Part shown: one piece after another, positions 25,855 through 39,000 of the stretch
How positions within the stretch are numbered: position 1 is the first letter of the stretch
Layout of the letters: each line of letters starts with the position of its first letter
Source: Candidatus Tenderia electrophaga
GTDB lineage: Bacteria; Pseudomonadota; Gammaproteobacteria; Tenderiales; Tenderiaceae
Assembly (NCBI GenBank): GCA_001447805.1
Contig: CP013099.1
Coordinates: 1,736,001 to 1,800,000, forward strand
Direction of reading: 5' to 3'
Length of the DNA: 64,000 nt
Translations under genes and position numbers: made by a program
The notes under the pieces: generated by a model
What the model was told of the DNA's origin: nothing
The model's input: only the letters and a program-made list of their open reading frames with translations
Databases searched by the model: none

Positions 25855-28800
25855 ATGTCTTTTTCTGCGCGTATTTGTGCTTCTTTTTTTTCGTTCCTTA
25901 TTATTCTCTCCTTGTTTGCTTCCGAGGCATTGGCCGAAACCAGCGGTGGAATTTCGGGGACTGTAACGGCTGCCGATAGCGGTGAAGCCTTAAGCGATAG
26001 GTCGGTATACCTCTATCGCTTCGATGGTGGTTTCGTGTCCTGGGCAAATACGGACCCTAATGGCAATTTTCAATTTAACGATCTCGCTGCCGGTCCCTAT
26101 TACCTGAGGGTGTGGGGAGAGGACTATATTGATGAGGTGTATTCCGGGGTGGAGTGCGTAGACCAGTGTGATGTCACAGCCGGGACGGCTGTCATGGTAA
26201 CTGCAGGAGAGGTTTCTACCGGAATTGATTTTGTCTTGCGGCGTGGAGGGGTTATAAGCGGCACCGTGACCATGGCCGATACGGGAAACGCGCTTAGCGA
26301 TCGATTCGTAACTGTCTATGACGCGCATGGAAATCAAGTTTGGTCTTTTGCAAACACTGACATTGACGGTGAATTCCAGCTCGTCGGGCTTCCCAGTGGT
26401 AGCTACTATGTGCAGGTCCATGGTCGGGACTATATTGATCAAGTGTACTCCGGGGTTGAGTGCGCAAAATATTGGTGTGATGTCACCGAGGGGAAGGCAG
26501 TTGCGGTGATCGCCGGGGAATCCGTTGCCGGCATCGATTTTACCCTTGATCGAGGGGGCTCCATCAGCGGCGTGGTAAAGGCGCTGGACACCGGCCTGCC
26601 CCTCGGCGGCCACTCTATCAAGATTTACGCCGAAGGCGAGGAGTCGGTCGTCGCGCACGAGTTTTCGGCACAGGATGACGGTAGTTATGCTGTCATGGGG
26701 CTGCCGGCAGGCGATTATTTCGTGGTCGCAGAGGGGGCCGGTGACTATATCGGGCAGTACTTCGGCGGCCCTCTCTGCGTAGGCTGGTGCTCCAGACCAT
26801 CCGGCACCCTTGTCACCATTGTAAAAGGACAAGACAGTGCCGGCATCGATCTTCTGTTGACCAAGGGCGGTATGATCAGGGGGGTGGTCAGTTCTGCTGA
26901 AGGCGGGGCACCTGTCGTCAACGCAAGGGTCTCGGTGGGTGATGTCGCCGGGGGCTCGGTGTGGACTAACTCGCAGGGTGAGTATCAAATTGGCGGCCTG
27001 GTGACGGGTGACTACTATGTACAAGTCTCCACAAATGGGCACGGCGGCATGGCATACGGCGATGTGCCCTGCCCGAGCGTTGACTGTGATTTGTCCCAGG
27101 CCAGCACCGTTGAGGTGGTGCAGGGACAGATCGTTGACGGTATCAATATCACTATGGCGCCCACCGGCAGCATTGCCGGCACGCTGCGCGATCAAGCTAC
27201 CGGCCTGGGCTTGGGCTATCAACTTGTCGAAGCCTATTCCTGGGATGGACGGCCTGCAGGCGACGCATGGACCAACGAGCGCGGGGCTTATCATATAGAC
27301 GGGCTGTTGCCGGGCGCCTATTTTGTCGCCGGCCCGGTCAATAGTGATTATATCCGTACGATTCATGGCGGACCGGAGTGTTTAGGGCCGTGGCGCTGTA
27401 TGCTGGTTCTAGCCACTGCCGTGGAGGTCCTCCCAGACCAGGACACTACCGGAATAGATCTGGTGTCGCGCAAAGGTGGCGAAATATCGGGTGTGGTGAC
27501 AGATGCAGATTCCGGAACGCCCTTGTCCAATGTATATATCGAAGCGTATGGGGGAGCATACTCGGGAAATGCATATACGGATGGCCAAGGTGGATATCGC
27601 ATCAGCGGACTGCCACCCGGCACCTACACAATCCTTGCCCATGACGGGCGAACGCATAGCCGACAGGCCTATGGTGACTATCCCTGCGACGGCTGCAATA
27701 TCGAACTCCTGGACGACACCGGCATTAGCGTTACTACAGGCCAGAGCATTTCCGGAATCGATTTCGCATTAAATGCGAAACAGGTGCCGGATACCGGAAT
27801 CAGCGGCAGGGTGATTGCGGGCGACACCGGGCGGCCGCTAAAAGGTATACACATAGGGATCAGGGACCCGGACGGCATGGGTGTCGCTAGTGCGGTGACG
27901 GATGGAGAGGGCCGTTATCGAGCCGCGCTGCCTCCCGGCGACTACTATGTTGAGGTTCATCCTAAAGAGTACGTTGCAGAACACTATGATGGGGCACCAT
28001 GTCCGAACCATTTTTGCGATACGGTCGACGGCACGCTGGTTACCGTGGCCGCAGGTCAGCTCGTCACGAACATTGATTTCAGCTTGACCAAGGGAGGAAT
28101 GATCTCCGGGACGGTGACTGCTATCGATGGCAAGTATCTCGGCAAATCTGTATACGTAAAGGTGGTTGATCTCGATGGCTGGTACGTTGCGAGTAGCTCG
28201 ATCGATGCCATGGGTAGTTATCGTATCGTCGGCTTGCCGGCGGGGAACTATTTTGTGAGCGCCATATATTTTAGCAGTGCTCCCGTGCCACCTCTATATA
28301 CGGGCAAGGTATACAAAGGCGAGGATTGTGTCCCGGGGTGTTTCAATGTGGTCAAGGGTACCCCCGTGCGCGTTGCCGAGGGCGCGTCAGTAGCGGGTAT
28401 CGACTTCACCCTCCATCGCGCCGGCGCGATCAGCGGTACCGTCCGTGCCGCGGACACGGGCGCAACCGTCGCCCACGCGCGGGTTGAGGTCTATGACGGC
28501 GATTCCGAGTTGCTGCTTTCCGGCGTAGCGAATGCCCAGGGTGAATATCGCCTGGGGGGACTGCCCACCGGCCGGTATTATGTGAAGGTTGTACCCGTGG
28601 TTAAACGGCAGAATGGCCATGTATATTCCGCGCCGTTACCAGAAGCGGTTGATTATATGGCGACGCTGTTTGGTGATCTCCCCTGCGTCAATCTGTGTGA
28701 TGTGACGCGCGGGGTCGCTGTGAGTGTCACCATGGGCGAGACCACGTCGAATGTGGATGTCGCGCTGAGTCGGGGAGATGGTATAGCCGGTAAAGTGATC

Positions 28801-29223
28801 ACTGGGGAGACGGGGGTCGGGGTGCCCTATGTTCTTCTTTCGGTCTTCGATTCGGCCGGCACCTGGGTGGGATTTCAGGCCTGGACCGATGCCAATGGTG
28901 ATTACCGGGTGCGCGGATTGTCGCCGGGTCGCTACTACCTTCTGGCCCTTGGGGCAGATAAGGAGGATAACCAACTTTTCGATAGGCTGCCCTGTTCCTC
29001 CGAGGAATGTGTGATTACCGATGGCACGGCCGTTGAGGTTGTCCGGGGCCGTGATACTACAGGTATTGATTTCGTGTTAGGCGGTGTGGTTGAGGAACAG
29101 CCGATTGACGCTGTGCCGGCTGACAGCGGTGGCGGCCTAATCGGTTGGCAGCTTCTGGTGTTGATGCTGTGTTGGATGTTGTATGCCCGTGCAGCATGCT
29201 TGCGGCGCGACCGCGCATGGTAG
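25855..29223 (+). CDS. Large secreted protein of ten Cys-pair carboxypeptidase-regulatory-like repeats, GlyGly-CTERM-like tail
   Basis: 1122 residues. A signal peptide (cleavage near ...ASEALA-ETSGG, residue 28) is followed by ten tandem repeats of about 105-110 residues resembling carboxypeptidase regulatory-like/Cna-B beta-sandwich domains. A repeat runs ISGTV...D(S/T)G..L, a Gly-Tyr strand, G.YYV.V, a cysteine pair (for example GVECVDQCDVT, GAPCPNHFCDTV, RLPCSSEECVIT), then GT.V.V..G....GIDF.L..GG. Every repeat keeps a C-x(2-5)-C pair, suggesting one disulphide each. The C-terminus (DSGGGLIGWQLLVLMLCWML, then RACLRR-type basic residues) resembles a GlyGly-CTERM signal processed by rhombosortase in type II secretion. 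No partner gene is nearby. Substrate and function unknown; an extracellular stalk or adhesin is the likely role. Confidence 0.75.
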   Translation: MSFSARICASFFSFLIILSLFASEALAETSGGISGTVTAADSGEALSDRSVYLYRFDGGFVSWANTDPNGNFQFNDLAAGPYYLRVWGEDYIDEVYSGVECVDQCDVTAGTAVMVTAGEVSTGIDFVLRRGGVISGTVTMADTGNALSDRFVTVYDAHGNQVWSFANTDIDGEFQLVGLPSGSYYVQVHGRDYIDQVYSGVECAKYWCDVTEGKAVAVIAGESVAGIDFTLDRGGSISGVVKALDTGLPLGGHSIKIYAEGEESVVAHEFSAQDDGSYAVMGLPAGDYFVVAEGAGDYIGQYFGGPLCVGWCSRPSGTLVTIVKGQDSAGIDLLLTKGGMIRGVVSSAEGGAPVVNARVSVGDVAGGSVWTNSQGEYQIGGLVTGDYYVQVSTNGHGGMAYGDVPCPSVDCDLSQASTVEVVQGQIVDGINITMAPTGSIAGTLRDQATGLGLGYQLVEAYSWDGRPAGDAWTNERGAYHIDGLLPGAYFVAGPVNSDYIRTIHGGPECLGPWRCMLVLATAVEVLPDQDTTGIDLVSRKGGEISGVVTDADSGTPLSNVYIEAYGGAYSGNAYTDGQGGYRISGLPPGTYTILAHDGRTHSRQAYGDYPCDGCNIELLDDTGISVTTGQSISGIDFALNAKQVPDTGISGRVIAGDTGRPLKGIHIGIRDPDGMGVASAVTDGEGRYRAALPPGDYYVEVHPKEYVAEHYDGAPCPNHFCDTVDGTLVTVAAGQLVTNIDFSLTKGGMISGTVTAIDGKYLGKSVYVKVVDLDGWYVASSSIDAMGSYRIVGLPAGNYFVSAIYFSSAPVPPLYTGKVYKGEDCVPGCFNVVKGTPVRVAEGASVAGIDFTLHRAGAISGTVRAADTGATVAHARVEVYDGDSELLLSGVANAQGEYRLGGLPTGRYYVKVVPVVKRQNGHVYSAPLPEAVDYMATLFGDLPCVNLCDVTRGVAVSVTMGETTSNVDVALSRGDGIAGKVITGETGVGVPYVLLSVFDSAGTWVGFQAWTDANGDYRVRGLSPGRYYLLALGADKEDNQLFDRLPCSSEECVITDGTAVEVVRGRDTTGIDFVLGGVVEEQPIDAVPADSGGGLIGWQLLVLMLCWMLYARAACLRRDRAW

Positions 29224-29237
29224 CGCTCCGATAACAG

Positions 29238-29325
29238 CGCCTTCCCGCCATCTCCGGATGACTGTTCCAGGGTGCCGGCGCAGAGGTTGACCGCCACGTT
29301 GATTTTATGCAGCTTCTCTTTTAGT
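29238..29325 (-). pseudogene. Possible remnant of an EAL-domain gene
   Basis: Read on the minus strand, this stretch gives KEKLHKINVAVNLCAGTLEQ, closely resembling the conserved EAL-domain strand 'VAVNLSA..L' of c-di-GMP phosphodiesterases. No EAL, no upstream domain and no continuation are present; after about 25 codons the similarity is lost. A short decayed fragment is the simplest reading, but chance similarity cannot be excluded. Confidence 0.35.
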
Positions 29326-29419
29326 TAGTCTGAAACTCTCAGTATTAGTGTTTTTGCATGTGTATATGTTCGCAGGGGCGGGGCTGGCTGTTTAACGCCT
29401 GCGCTGATTCATTCAGGTT

Positions 29420-29437
29420 GTCCCCCAAACGGGGGAC
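29420..29437. repeat. Short perfect inverted repeat
   Basis: GTCCCCC-AAAC-GGGGGAC forms a 7-bp stem with a 4-nt loop. There is no T-run on either strand close enough for a classical terminator. It may be a minimal relative of the C5/G5 repeats found elsewhere in the window. Confidence 0.5.
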
Positions 29438-29566
29438 GGGAGTTGGCCAGCCGAGCCAAGCAGGGCCGAGCCAATCGACCGAGTGACAGTCATCAGGAGG
29501 GGACAAGCGCCTGCGGGATGCATTGAGAACCCCCCCCGTTTCTGGTAGTCTGCACTCCCGTCTTGA

Positions 29567-31228
<1,662 letters not shown>

Positions 31229-31243
31229 CTGAGTAAGGACACT

Positions 31244-32083
31244 ATGAGCATGAAACTGTGCGGATTCCAAGCAGGCCTGGACAAGCCCATTTTTCTCATC
31301 GCCGGACCCTGCGTCATCGAGAGCGAGGCCCTGGCGTTGGAGACCGCCGGCGCCTTGAAGGAGATGTGCGCGGCGCTCGGCATGCCCTTCATCTACAAGT
31401 CGTCCTTCGACAAGGCCAACCGCACCTCCAGCCAGAGCTTCCGCGGGCCGGGCCTGGACGAGGGGCTGCGTATCCTGCAGAAGGTCAAGAAAGAGATCGG
31501 TGTGCCGGTGCTGACCGACGTGCATGAAGACACACCGCTGGCCGAGGTGGCCGAGGTGGTCGACATCATGCAGACGCCGGCCTTCCTCTGCCGCCAGACC
31601 AATTTCATCCAGAACGTGGCGCGCCAGGGCAAGCCGGTCAATATCAAGAAGGGCCAATTCCTGGCCCCCTGGGACATGGCCAACGTGGTGGCCAAGGCCA
31701 AGGAGGCGGGCAACGAGCAGATCCTGGTGTGCGACCGTGGTGTCTCCTTTGGCTACAATACCCTGATATCCGACATGCGCGGCCTGGCGGTGATGCGCGA
31801 TACCGGCTGCCCGGTGGTCTTCGACGCCACGCATTCGGTGCAGCAGCCGGGCGGGCAGGGGCAGCGTTCCGGCGGTCAGCGCGAGTTCGTGCCGGTGCTG
31901 GCGCGCGCCGCGGTGGCGGCCGGAATTTCCGGGCTGTTCATGGAGACCCACCCGGACCCCGACAAGGCGCTGAGTGACGGTCCCAACGCCTGGCCGCTGG
32001 GTAAGATGCAGGCCTTGTTGGAAACGCTGCAACACATCGATCGCGCCACCAAGGCGGGCGGCTTTTTGGAACAAAGTCTGTAG
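31244..32083 (+). CDS. kdsA: 3-deoxy-8-phosphooctulonate (Kdo8P) synthase, metal-dependent type
   Basis: Condenses arabinose 5-phosphate and PEP to Kdo 8-phosphate for lipopolysaccharide. 279 residues with [20 protein letters not shown] and [13 protein letters not shown]. The N-terminal strand reads [14 protein letters not shown], with Cys at residue 23 where E. coli KdsA has Asn. Cys marks the metal-dependent class known from Aquifex. It is 15 bp after pyrG and 65 bp before eno. Confidence 0.97.
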   Translation: MSMKLCGFQAGLDKPIFLIAGPCVIESEALALETAGALKEMCAALGMPFIYKSSFDKANRTSSQSFRGPGLDEGLRILQKVKKEIGVPVLTDVHEDTPLAEVAEVVDIMQTPAFLCRQTNFIQNVARQGKPVNIKKGQFLAPWDMANVVAKAKEAGNEQILVCDRGVSFGYNTLISDMRGLAVMRDTGCPVVFDATHSVQQPGGQGQRSGGQREFVPVLARAAVAAGISGLFMETHPDPDKALSDGPNAWPLGKMQALLETLQHIDRATKAGGFLEQSL

Positions 32084-32124
32084 AGATTTACACAGCCGAA
32101 CTGAATTCAGATCCTACGCATTAA

Positions 32125-33432
<1,308 letters not shown>

Positions 33433-33466
33433 GGCATTGCGTTATCGCGCAACTCTTCAGTTTGGG

Positions 33467-33510
33467 TTTAAGTTCCCCGCTTTCCTAAAGGGGGGACAGG
33501 GGGGGGGTAA
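33467..33510. repeat. C/G palindromic REP-like repeat between eno and ftsB
   Basis: TTTAAGTTCCCCGCTTTCC followed by TAAAGGGGGGACAGGGGGGGG belongs to the same family as the repeats at 24206-24311 and 35013-35041. The arms are imperfect. It lies between stop and start of two core genes and may also end eno transcription, though no T-run follows. Confidence 0.6.
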
Positions 33511-33555
33511 AGGCAAAACCAAGGCGCCCATCCGTGACAAGTGCACCCTGTTTTT

Positions 33556-33837
33556 ATGAAATGGATTATCGCCATCCTTGTTATCCTGCTGCTGTCACTG
33601 CAGTACAAACTCTGGGTGGGGCAGGGCAGCTTCGCCGAGGTATCACGGCTGCAACAGGCCATCGAAAAACAACGGACCACCAACGCCCGACTGCGCGGGC
33701 GCAACGCCGCCCTGGATGCCGAGGTGCAGGACCTTAAAAAAGGCGTGGAGGCCGTTGAAGAACGCGCCCGTAGTGAATTGGGCATGATCAAAAAAGATGA
33801 AACCTTCTTCCAGATCATCGATGAACAACAGGAATAA
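33556..33837 (+). CDS. ftsB: Cell division protein FtsB
   Basis: Small bitopic divisome protein that works with FtsL and FtsQ. From ATG 33556 it has 93 residues: a membrane segment (KWIIAILVILLLSLQYKLWV) and a periplasmic coiled coil rich in Gln/Glu/Arg (EVSRLQQAIEKQRTTNARLR). It ends with ARSELGMIKKDETFFQI, typical of FtsB/DivIC. A GTG at 33541 would only add five residues. It overlaps ispD by 17 nt, the usual ftsB-ispD linkage. Confidence 0.95.
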   Translation: MKWIIAILVILLLSLQYKLWVGQGSFAEVSRLQQAIEKQRTTNARLRGRNAALDAEVQDLKKGVEAVEERARSELGMIKKDETFFQIIDEQQE

Positions 33838-34528
33838 ATACTATTGTGTGGTGCCGGCCGCCGGTGTCGGCAGCCGGATGGGCACGGCCGTGCCGAAACA
33901 GTACCTGCGCCTACACGGCAAGACGGTTATCGAGCATACCCTGGCCAGGCTTTGCGCCCATCCGTTGATCGAAGGCGTGGTGGTGGCCATCGGTGCGGAC
34001 GACCAATACTGGCCGCAACAACAGTTACCCGATCCGGACAAGATTTACGTGGCGCAGGGCGGCGCGGAGCGTTGTCACTCCGTGCTTAATGGTCTGCAGT
34101 TTTTGAGCGGTTTTGCCGATGTCGACGATTGGGTGCTGGTCCACGACGCGGCGCGTCCCTGTCTGCATCATGACGATATCAGCCGCATGATCGATATGCT
34201 TAGCGATCACCCCGTCGGCGGGCTGTTGGGGGTACCGGTGGCCGACACCGTCAAGCGCAGCAATCCCGCCGGCGAGGTACTGCAAACCGTCAGTCGCGAC
34301 CATCTCTGGCGTGCCCTGACACCGCAGATGTTTCGCCTGAGCCAACTGCAGCAGGCGCTGCAGGCGGCGCTGGATGAGCATTTTCTCGTCACCGACGAGG
34401 CCTCGGCCATGGAGCATGCCGGTCTCAAGCCGCATATGGTCGAGGGCCGCGCCGACAATATCAAGATCACCCGGCCTGAAGACTTGTCACTGGCCGAGTT
34501 ATATCTGGCCCAACAGGAGACGGCCTGA
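33821..34528 (+). CDS. ispD: 2-C-methyl-D-erythritol 4-phosphate cytidylyltransferase
   Basis: Third MEP-pathway step: couples CTP to MEP. From ATG 33821, inside the ftsB end, it has 235 residues. The nucleotide-binding motif is [20 protein letters not shown], followed by [16 protein letters not shown] and, near the C-terminus, [18 protein letters not shown]. It overlaps ispF by one base (TGATG), so translation is probably coupled. Confidence 0.97.
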   Translation: MNNRNKYYCVVPAAGVGSRMGTAVPKQYLRLHGKTVIEHTLARLCAHPLIEGVVVAIGADDQYWPQQQLPDPDKIYVAQGGAERCHSVLNGLQFLSGFADVDDWVLVHDAARPCLHHDDISRMIDMLSDHPVGGLLGVPVADTVKRSNPAGEVLQTVSRDHLWRALTPQMFRLSQLQQALQAALDEHFLVTDEASAMEHAGLKPHMVEGRADNIKITRPEDLSLAELYLAQQETA

Positions 34529-35007
34529 TGAGAGTCGGTCACGGCTATGACGTGCACAGATTTGCCGAAAACAGGACCTTGATTCTGGGCGGCGTCACCA
34601 TCCCTTACGCATTGGGTATGGCGGCGCATTCCGACGGCGACGTGCTGATTCATGCCCTTATCGATGCCCTGCTGGGCGCGGCGGGCATGGGCGACATCGG
34701 CGCTCACTTTCCCGATACCCGCGCCGAGTTCGAAAACATCGACAGCCGCATCCTGTTGCGTGATGTCATCAGCAAGATGAGTGATGAAGGTTTCAGTATC
34801 GGCAACGCCGACATTACCCTCATCGCCCAGGCACCCAAAATGAATCCCCACCTCCCCCAGATGAAAAAGAATCTCGCCGCCGACCTGCAGGTCGGCGAGT
34901 CGCGCCTGAACATCAAGGCCACTACCACCGAAGGGCTGGGCTTTGCCGGGCGCAAGGAGGGCATCGCCTGCCATGCGGTGGTGTTGCTGCTTGAATCCGG
35001 TGATTAA
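34528..35007 (+). CDS. ispF: 2-C-methyl-D-erythritol 2,4-cyclodiphosphate synthase
   Basis: Fifth MEP-pathway step; homotrimer with Zn2+. 159 residues beginning [20 protein letters not shown] (metal ligands Asp and His). [20 protein letters not shown] and [10 protein letters not shown] follow. The C-terminus shows [20 protein letters not shown]. Coupled with ispD. Confidence 0.98.
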   Translation: MRVGHGYDVHRFAENRTLILGGVTIPYALGMAAHSDGDVLIHALIDALLGAAGMGDIGAHFPDTRAEFENIDSRILLRDVISKMSDEGFSIGNADITLIAQAPKMNPHLPQMKKNLAADLQVGESRLNIKATTTEGLGFAGRKEGIACHAVVLLLESGD

Positions 35008-35012
35008 CGATG

Positions 35013-35041
35013 TCCTCCCCCCCCTTTGCCAAAGGGGAAAA
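35013..35041. repeat. C/G palindromic REP-like repeat between ispF and truD
   Basis: TCCTCCCCCCCCTTTGCC followed by AAAGGGGAAAA is a third occurrence of the window's CCCCCTTT...AAAGGGG repeat. It occupies most of the ispF-truD gap. Confidence 0.6.
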
Positions 35042-35061
35042 CAGCAAAGCCAATAACTAAA

Positions 35062-36075
35062 ATGCCAACGACAATAACGCTAGCCCACGCCCTCGGCCAA
35101 CCAACTCTCAAGGGCACCGTTCGCGCCACTCCCGAAGATTTTCAAGTAGACGAAGTGCTGGGCTTCGATCCCGACGGCAGCGGTGAACACGCCTGCCTTC
35201 ATATCCGCAAGCGGGGCGCCAATACGGCCGACGTCGCCAAGCAGCTGGCCCGCCTGGCCGGGGTGAAACACATGGACGTCAGTTACGCCGGTCTAAAAGA
35301 CCGCCACGCCGTTACTACCCAGTGGTTCAGCGTCTACCTGGGCAACACGCCCGAACCGGACTGGTCGCAACTGGAAAACGAATCGGTTAAAATCCTCACC
35401 GCCACGCGCCACCGACGCAAGCTCAGGCGCGGCACGCTCAAAGGCAATCGCTTCAAGTTGTGGCTGCGTGAGTTGCAGGGCGATACGGCTGATCTGGGAC
35501 AGCGGCTGCAAACCATCGCCGCGACGGGGGTGCCCAATTACTTCGGTGAACAGCGCTTCGGTTACGACAACCTGGAAAAGGCCGGCGCCATGTTCGCAGG
35601 CCGCATCAAGGTCAAGGACAGGAATAAGCGCAGCATCTATCTTTCTGCCGCGCGCGCGGCGATCTTCAACCATGTCCTGTCACAGCGCGTCGCGGCCGGT
35701 ACTTGGAATTGTGGTCTGAACGGCGATGTCATGATGCTGGCCGGCAGTCACAGCATCTTTCCGGTCGAACAAGTGGATGAGGACATCGAACGCCGTATCA
35801 AGGAGCAGGACATCCACCCCACCGGGCCGCTATGGGGCCGGGGCGCCTTGCCCAGCGGTGCTGAAGTCAATACCCTGGAACGGACCTGTGGCGCGGCGCA
35901 TGCCGTGTTCTGCGAAGGCCTGGAACGTGCCGGCATGCGCCAGGAGCGCCGCGCCTTGCGTCTGCCGCTTGGGGAACTGGAGTGGCGGCTTGATGGGCGG
36001 GACCTGTGGCTTGCCTTTTTCCTGCTTTCGGGCAGCTATGCCACCGCCGTATTGCGCGAGTTGGTCTCGGCGTAA
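35062..36075 (+). CDS. truD: tRNA pseudouridine(13) synthase TruD
   Basis: Converts U13 of tRNA-Glu to pseudouridine. From ATG 35062, 337 residues, with the catalytic Asp in DVSYAGLKDRHAVTTQWFSV, then VPNYFGEQRFGYDNLEKAG and GRIKVKDRNKRSIYLSAARA. The longer frame from 35026 would start inside the repeat and is rejected. In enterics ispF-truD continues to surE-pcm-nlpD-rpoS; here it meets the convergent tamB. Confidence 0.96.
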   Translation: MPTTITLAHALGQPTLKGTVRATPEDFQVDEVLGFDPDGSGEHACLHIRKRGANTADVAKQLARLAGVKHMDVSYAGLKDRHAVTTQWFSVYLGNTPEPDWSQLENESVKILTATRHRRKLRRGTLKGNRFKLWLRELQGDTADLGQRLQTIAATGVPNYFGEQRFGYDNLEKAGAMFAGRIKVKDRNKRSIYLSAARAAIFNHVLSQRVAAGTWNCGLNGDVMMLAGSHSIFPVEQVDEDIERRIKEQDIHPTGPLWGRGALPSGAEVNTLERTCGAAHAVFCEGLERAGMRQERRALRLPLGELEWRLDGRDLWLAFFLLSGSYATAVLRELVSA

Positions 36076-36087
36076 TCCATAGGCGCG

Positions 36088-39000
36088 TCATTCGCCCCGC
36101 TCAAAGGTATACAACAGATCGGCCGATTGCTCGGCGCCGGATTCGGCGATGAGTTGCCAGCTGTCGGTAATTTCGTAGCGCAGTCTGAGGGTATTCACGG
36201 CGTCGATCAGGCCTACGCCGTAGCTGATGTAGAGATCAGGGGAAAGATAACGCCCCATCAGCAGTGAAGCTTCTTGACCCGACTGGGAGGTCTCCACCCG
36301 CACTTCGTCCAGGCCGAAGCGGTCGCCGATCTTGCGCGCCAGAAAATCTCCGCCTTTGAGCCCCAGGGCCAGGGCCGCACCGGCCACCAGCGAGCCGTCC
36401 GAGGACGCGCCTTCCTCCAGCGGCCGGCCGAGCAGTAAGTAGGCCAGGGCATCGGTCTGGCCCATGGCCGGGTTGCTGAACACGTCGAATTTGGGATTGC
36501 GCAGGGTGCCGGAGACGCTGACGCCCGCGGTCACATCCTGCACCCGGCGCACGGCGCGCAGGTCCAGGCCGGGGTTATTGAGCGGACTGCTGGCGAACAA
36601 CAGGCGGCCGCGGACAATCTCCAGGCGCTGGCCATAGGCGCTGTATTGACCTTCCACCACACTCAGTTCACCCACCCCGATGGTGGGCTTGCCGGGCTCG
36701 CTCTTCAGCACCACATTGCCGGTGATGCGCCCTTCGAAGCCGAAGCCGTTAAGGAAGACGCGCTCGCTGAGAATCAGCCGGATATTGCTGTAAATCTTCC
36801 AGTCTTCTTCGGGTGCGGACTGCGCCCCCTCGATGCGCACGTCATCGGATGGCAGCTTGGCGTTGCTGATATCGGTGGGCTGAAGCTTGGCATAGGGAAC
36901 TCTGACCGTACCTTCGACATCGATACGGCGGCCCTTGATGTGGATGGAAAGTTCCGGTGAGACATCGATTCTGGCCTCGGGGATGCTGGAGACTTCCAGG
37001 TCCTTGCCGCTGATATCGATCCGCGTCGGCCATCCGGCCTCCGGTTGCAGCTGGGTCTCGCCCCGGGCCTGGACATGACCGTCGCCGGACTCGGCATCGA
37101 GTTGGTAGTTGAGTTTGCGATCATTGCCCTCGGCCTTGAGATTGATATTCTTGATATGCAATCCGAGCCGCGGAATGTCCATGGCGCCGTCCTCCAATGC
37201 CAGCCGCCCGCTGACTTGCGGTGCCCCGAGCGTGCCGCGGGCGCTTGCCTCCACGGTGAGCAGCCCCCGGATGTCGCGTGCTTCGTAGATCATGCCCTGC
37301 AGCAGATCCAGCTGATCCAGTTTCAGGCTGGCCGAGGCCTTTAGCGGTTGGGTGTCGGGGTTGAACTCAAGCGCATTGAAGCGCGGCAGTTCGGCCTTGA
37401 CGCTTAGCGAGTCCCGCGCAGTCACCGTGAGTTGCAGGCTGGCCTGTAAGCCGTCCTGGTTCAGGCTGAGATTGGCCTGGCCCCCTTGATAATCCCAATG
37501 CTCCATCTCATTGTCCAGCATGCGTACATCGACACTGCCGGGATGCAATTGCACCTGCCCATCGGCGCGCAGCTGTTGTTGTTTGTTGAGCGAGGCCTGC
37601 AGGGTGAAATCCGCTTCGCCGCTCAGCGCCATGCGCTCCTTCAGCAAGGGGGAGAACACGGCCAGCGGAAAATTCGTACTTTCGAGCTTAGCGTTCCAGG
37701 TTTGTCGGGCGTAATCGATATGCAGGCAGGCATGGGCCGCGTCACTGTCAAGACACATGCGCTGCAGAACCACCTGTTGCTCGGAGAGCCGCAATTCGAC
37801 GGCTTGGCGTTGTGCCCAGTCGCCGAACTGCGGGCTGGTGATGCGAACGTCGTGCACCTGGCCGTGCCAGGTGTGTTGCCGCAGGGTGCCGGTGGCATGC
37901 AGTTCGATGGCAGCGTCCGCGTGCGTGATCTGCAGCGCAAGCTGCTGCCGGCCTCGTTCATTGTTCAGGTCGACAGCGATGGATTGCAGGGTTTGGCCGG
38001 CCAGTTCGAGCTGCTCGGCGCGGGCCTGCAAGGCGACTTGTTGCCAGCGGAACAGATCGGCTTCACCATTCGCTTTGATGCTGCCGATGGCGTAGTTGCG
38101 CCAGGCCAGGGACTGGCCGCTGAGTTGCAGCTGCAGCAGCGGCGTGGCGCGTGCGCCGCGCAGCGTGCCGGAGGCCGACAGGCTACCCTTCATATCTGGA
38201 TGCAGTTGTGACAATTGCGGCGAGACCAGTTGCCAGTCCAGTTGCAATTGCGCCCCGATAGCGCCGTGGGCCTTGACCACCGATTCGGCCGAGCGGAATT
38301 CGAGTTGGTGCAACGACAGCGTGTCGCCCTGCCAGTCCAGACTGCCCGAGAGTTGCACCGGACGCTGCTGCAGGCGGCCGTCGAATTGTTTGATCGCCAG
38401 GCTGGCGGACAGGCCGCCCTGCGTATCGCCCTCGCTGTCGATCTTGAAATTGATTCGCCCCGGCAATTGGGCCAGGCGCTGGCCGGGGTCGAGGCCGCGG
38501 GCGGTGAGTGTGGTCTGCCAGCTGAAGCCCTCGGCCCAATCCAGCTTGACAGGTCCGGTGATGCCGCCGTCCAGGGTCAGCAGCCGGGCCTCGATGATAT
38601 CCAGCCCCGTCAGGGTGCCCGTGCCGATACCGCGCAGGTGACTGTCATTCCAATAGGGGCTGCTAAGATCACCGGCCAGGCTCCATTGGTAATCCTCCAA
38701 ACCGCCCTTGATATAGGCGCTGCCGTGGGCGCTGCTGATTTGACTTTCGCCTTGCAGCGGCCAGCCGATGCCGTGCCAGGCGAGGGCGAATTCGCCCTGT
38801 TTGCTCTGTGGTTGCAGCTCGCCATGCAGGCTGGCGCGGCGCCGACCGTCGGGCGATTGGAGAAGCAACTGGTCGACTTGAATCCGATCCGGGCTGGCGG
38901 TCAGCAGGAATTCAGCGTCGATGTCGGACCATTGCTCGGAACGGCTGCGGAAACCACCTTCCAAGGTCTGTTGTTGCAGGTCGCCCTGGATGCGGGTATC

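Noticed and set aside
25990-27366. 458-codon minus-strand open frame within the ten-repeat protein
   Set aside because: Antisense shadow of a repetitive gene; no ribosome site or domain, and the plus strand has signal peptide, repeats and C-terminal signal.
29438-29545. Possible tRNA, riboswitch or c-di-GMP aptamer upstream of pyrG
   Set aside because: I tried to fit cloverleaf and GEMM-type motifs; no acceptor stem, T-loop or aptamer core is present.
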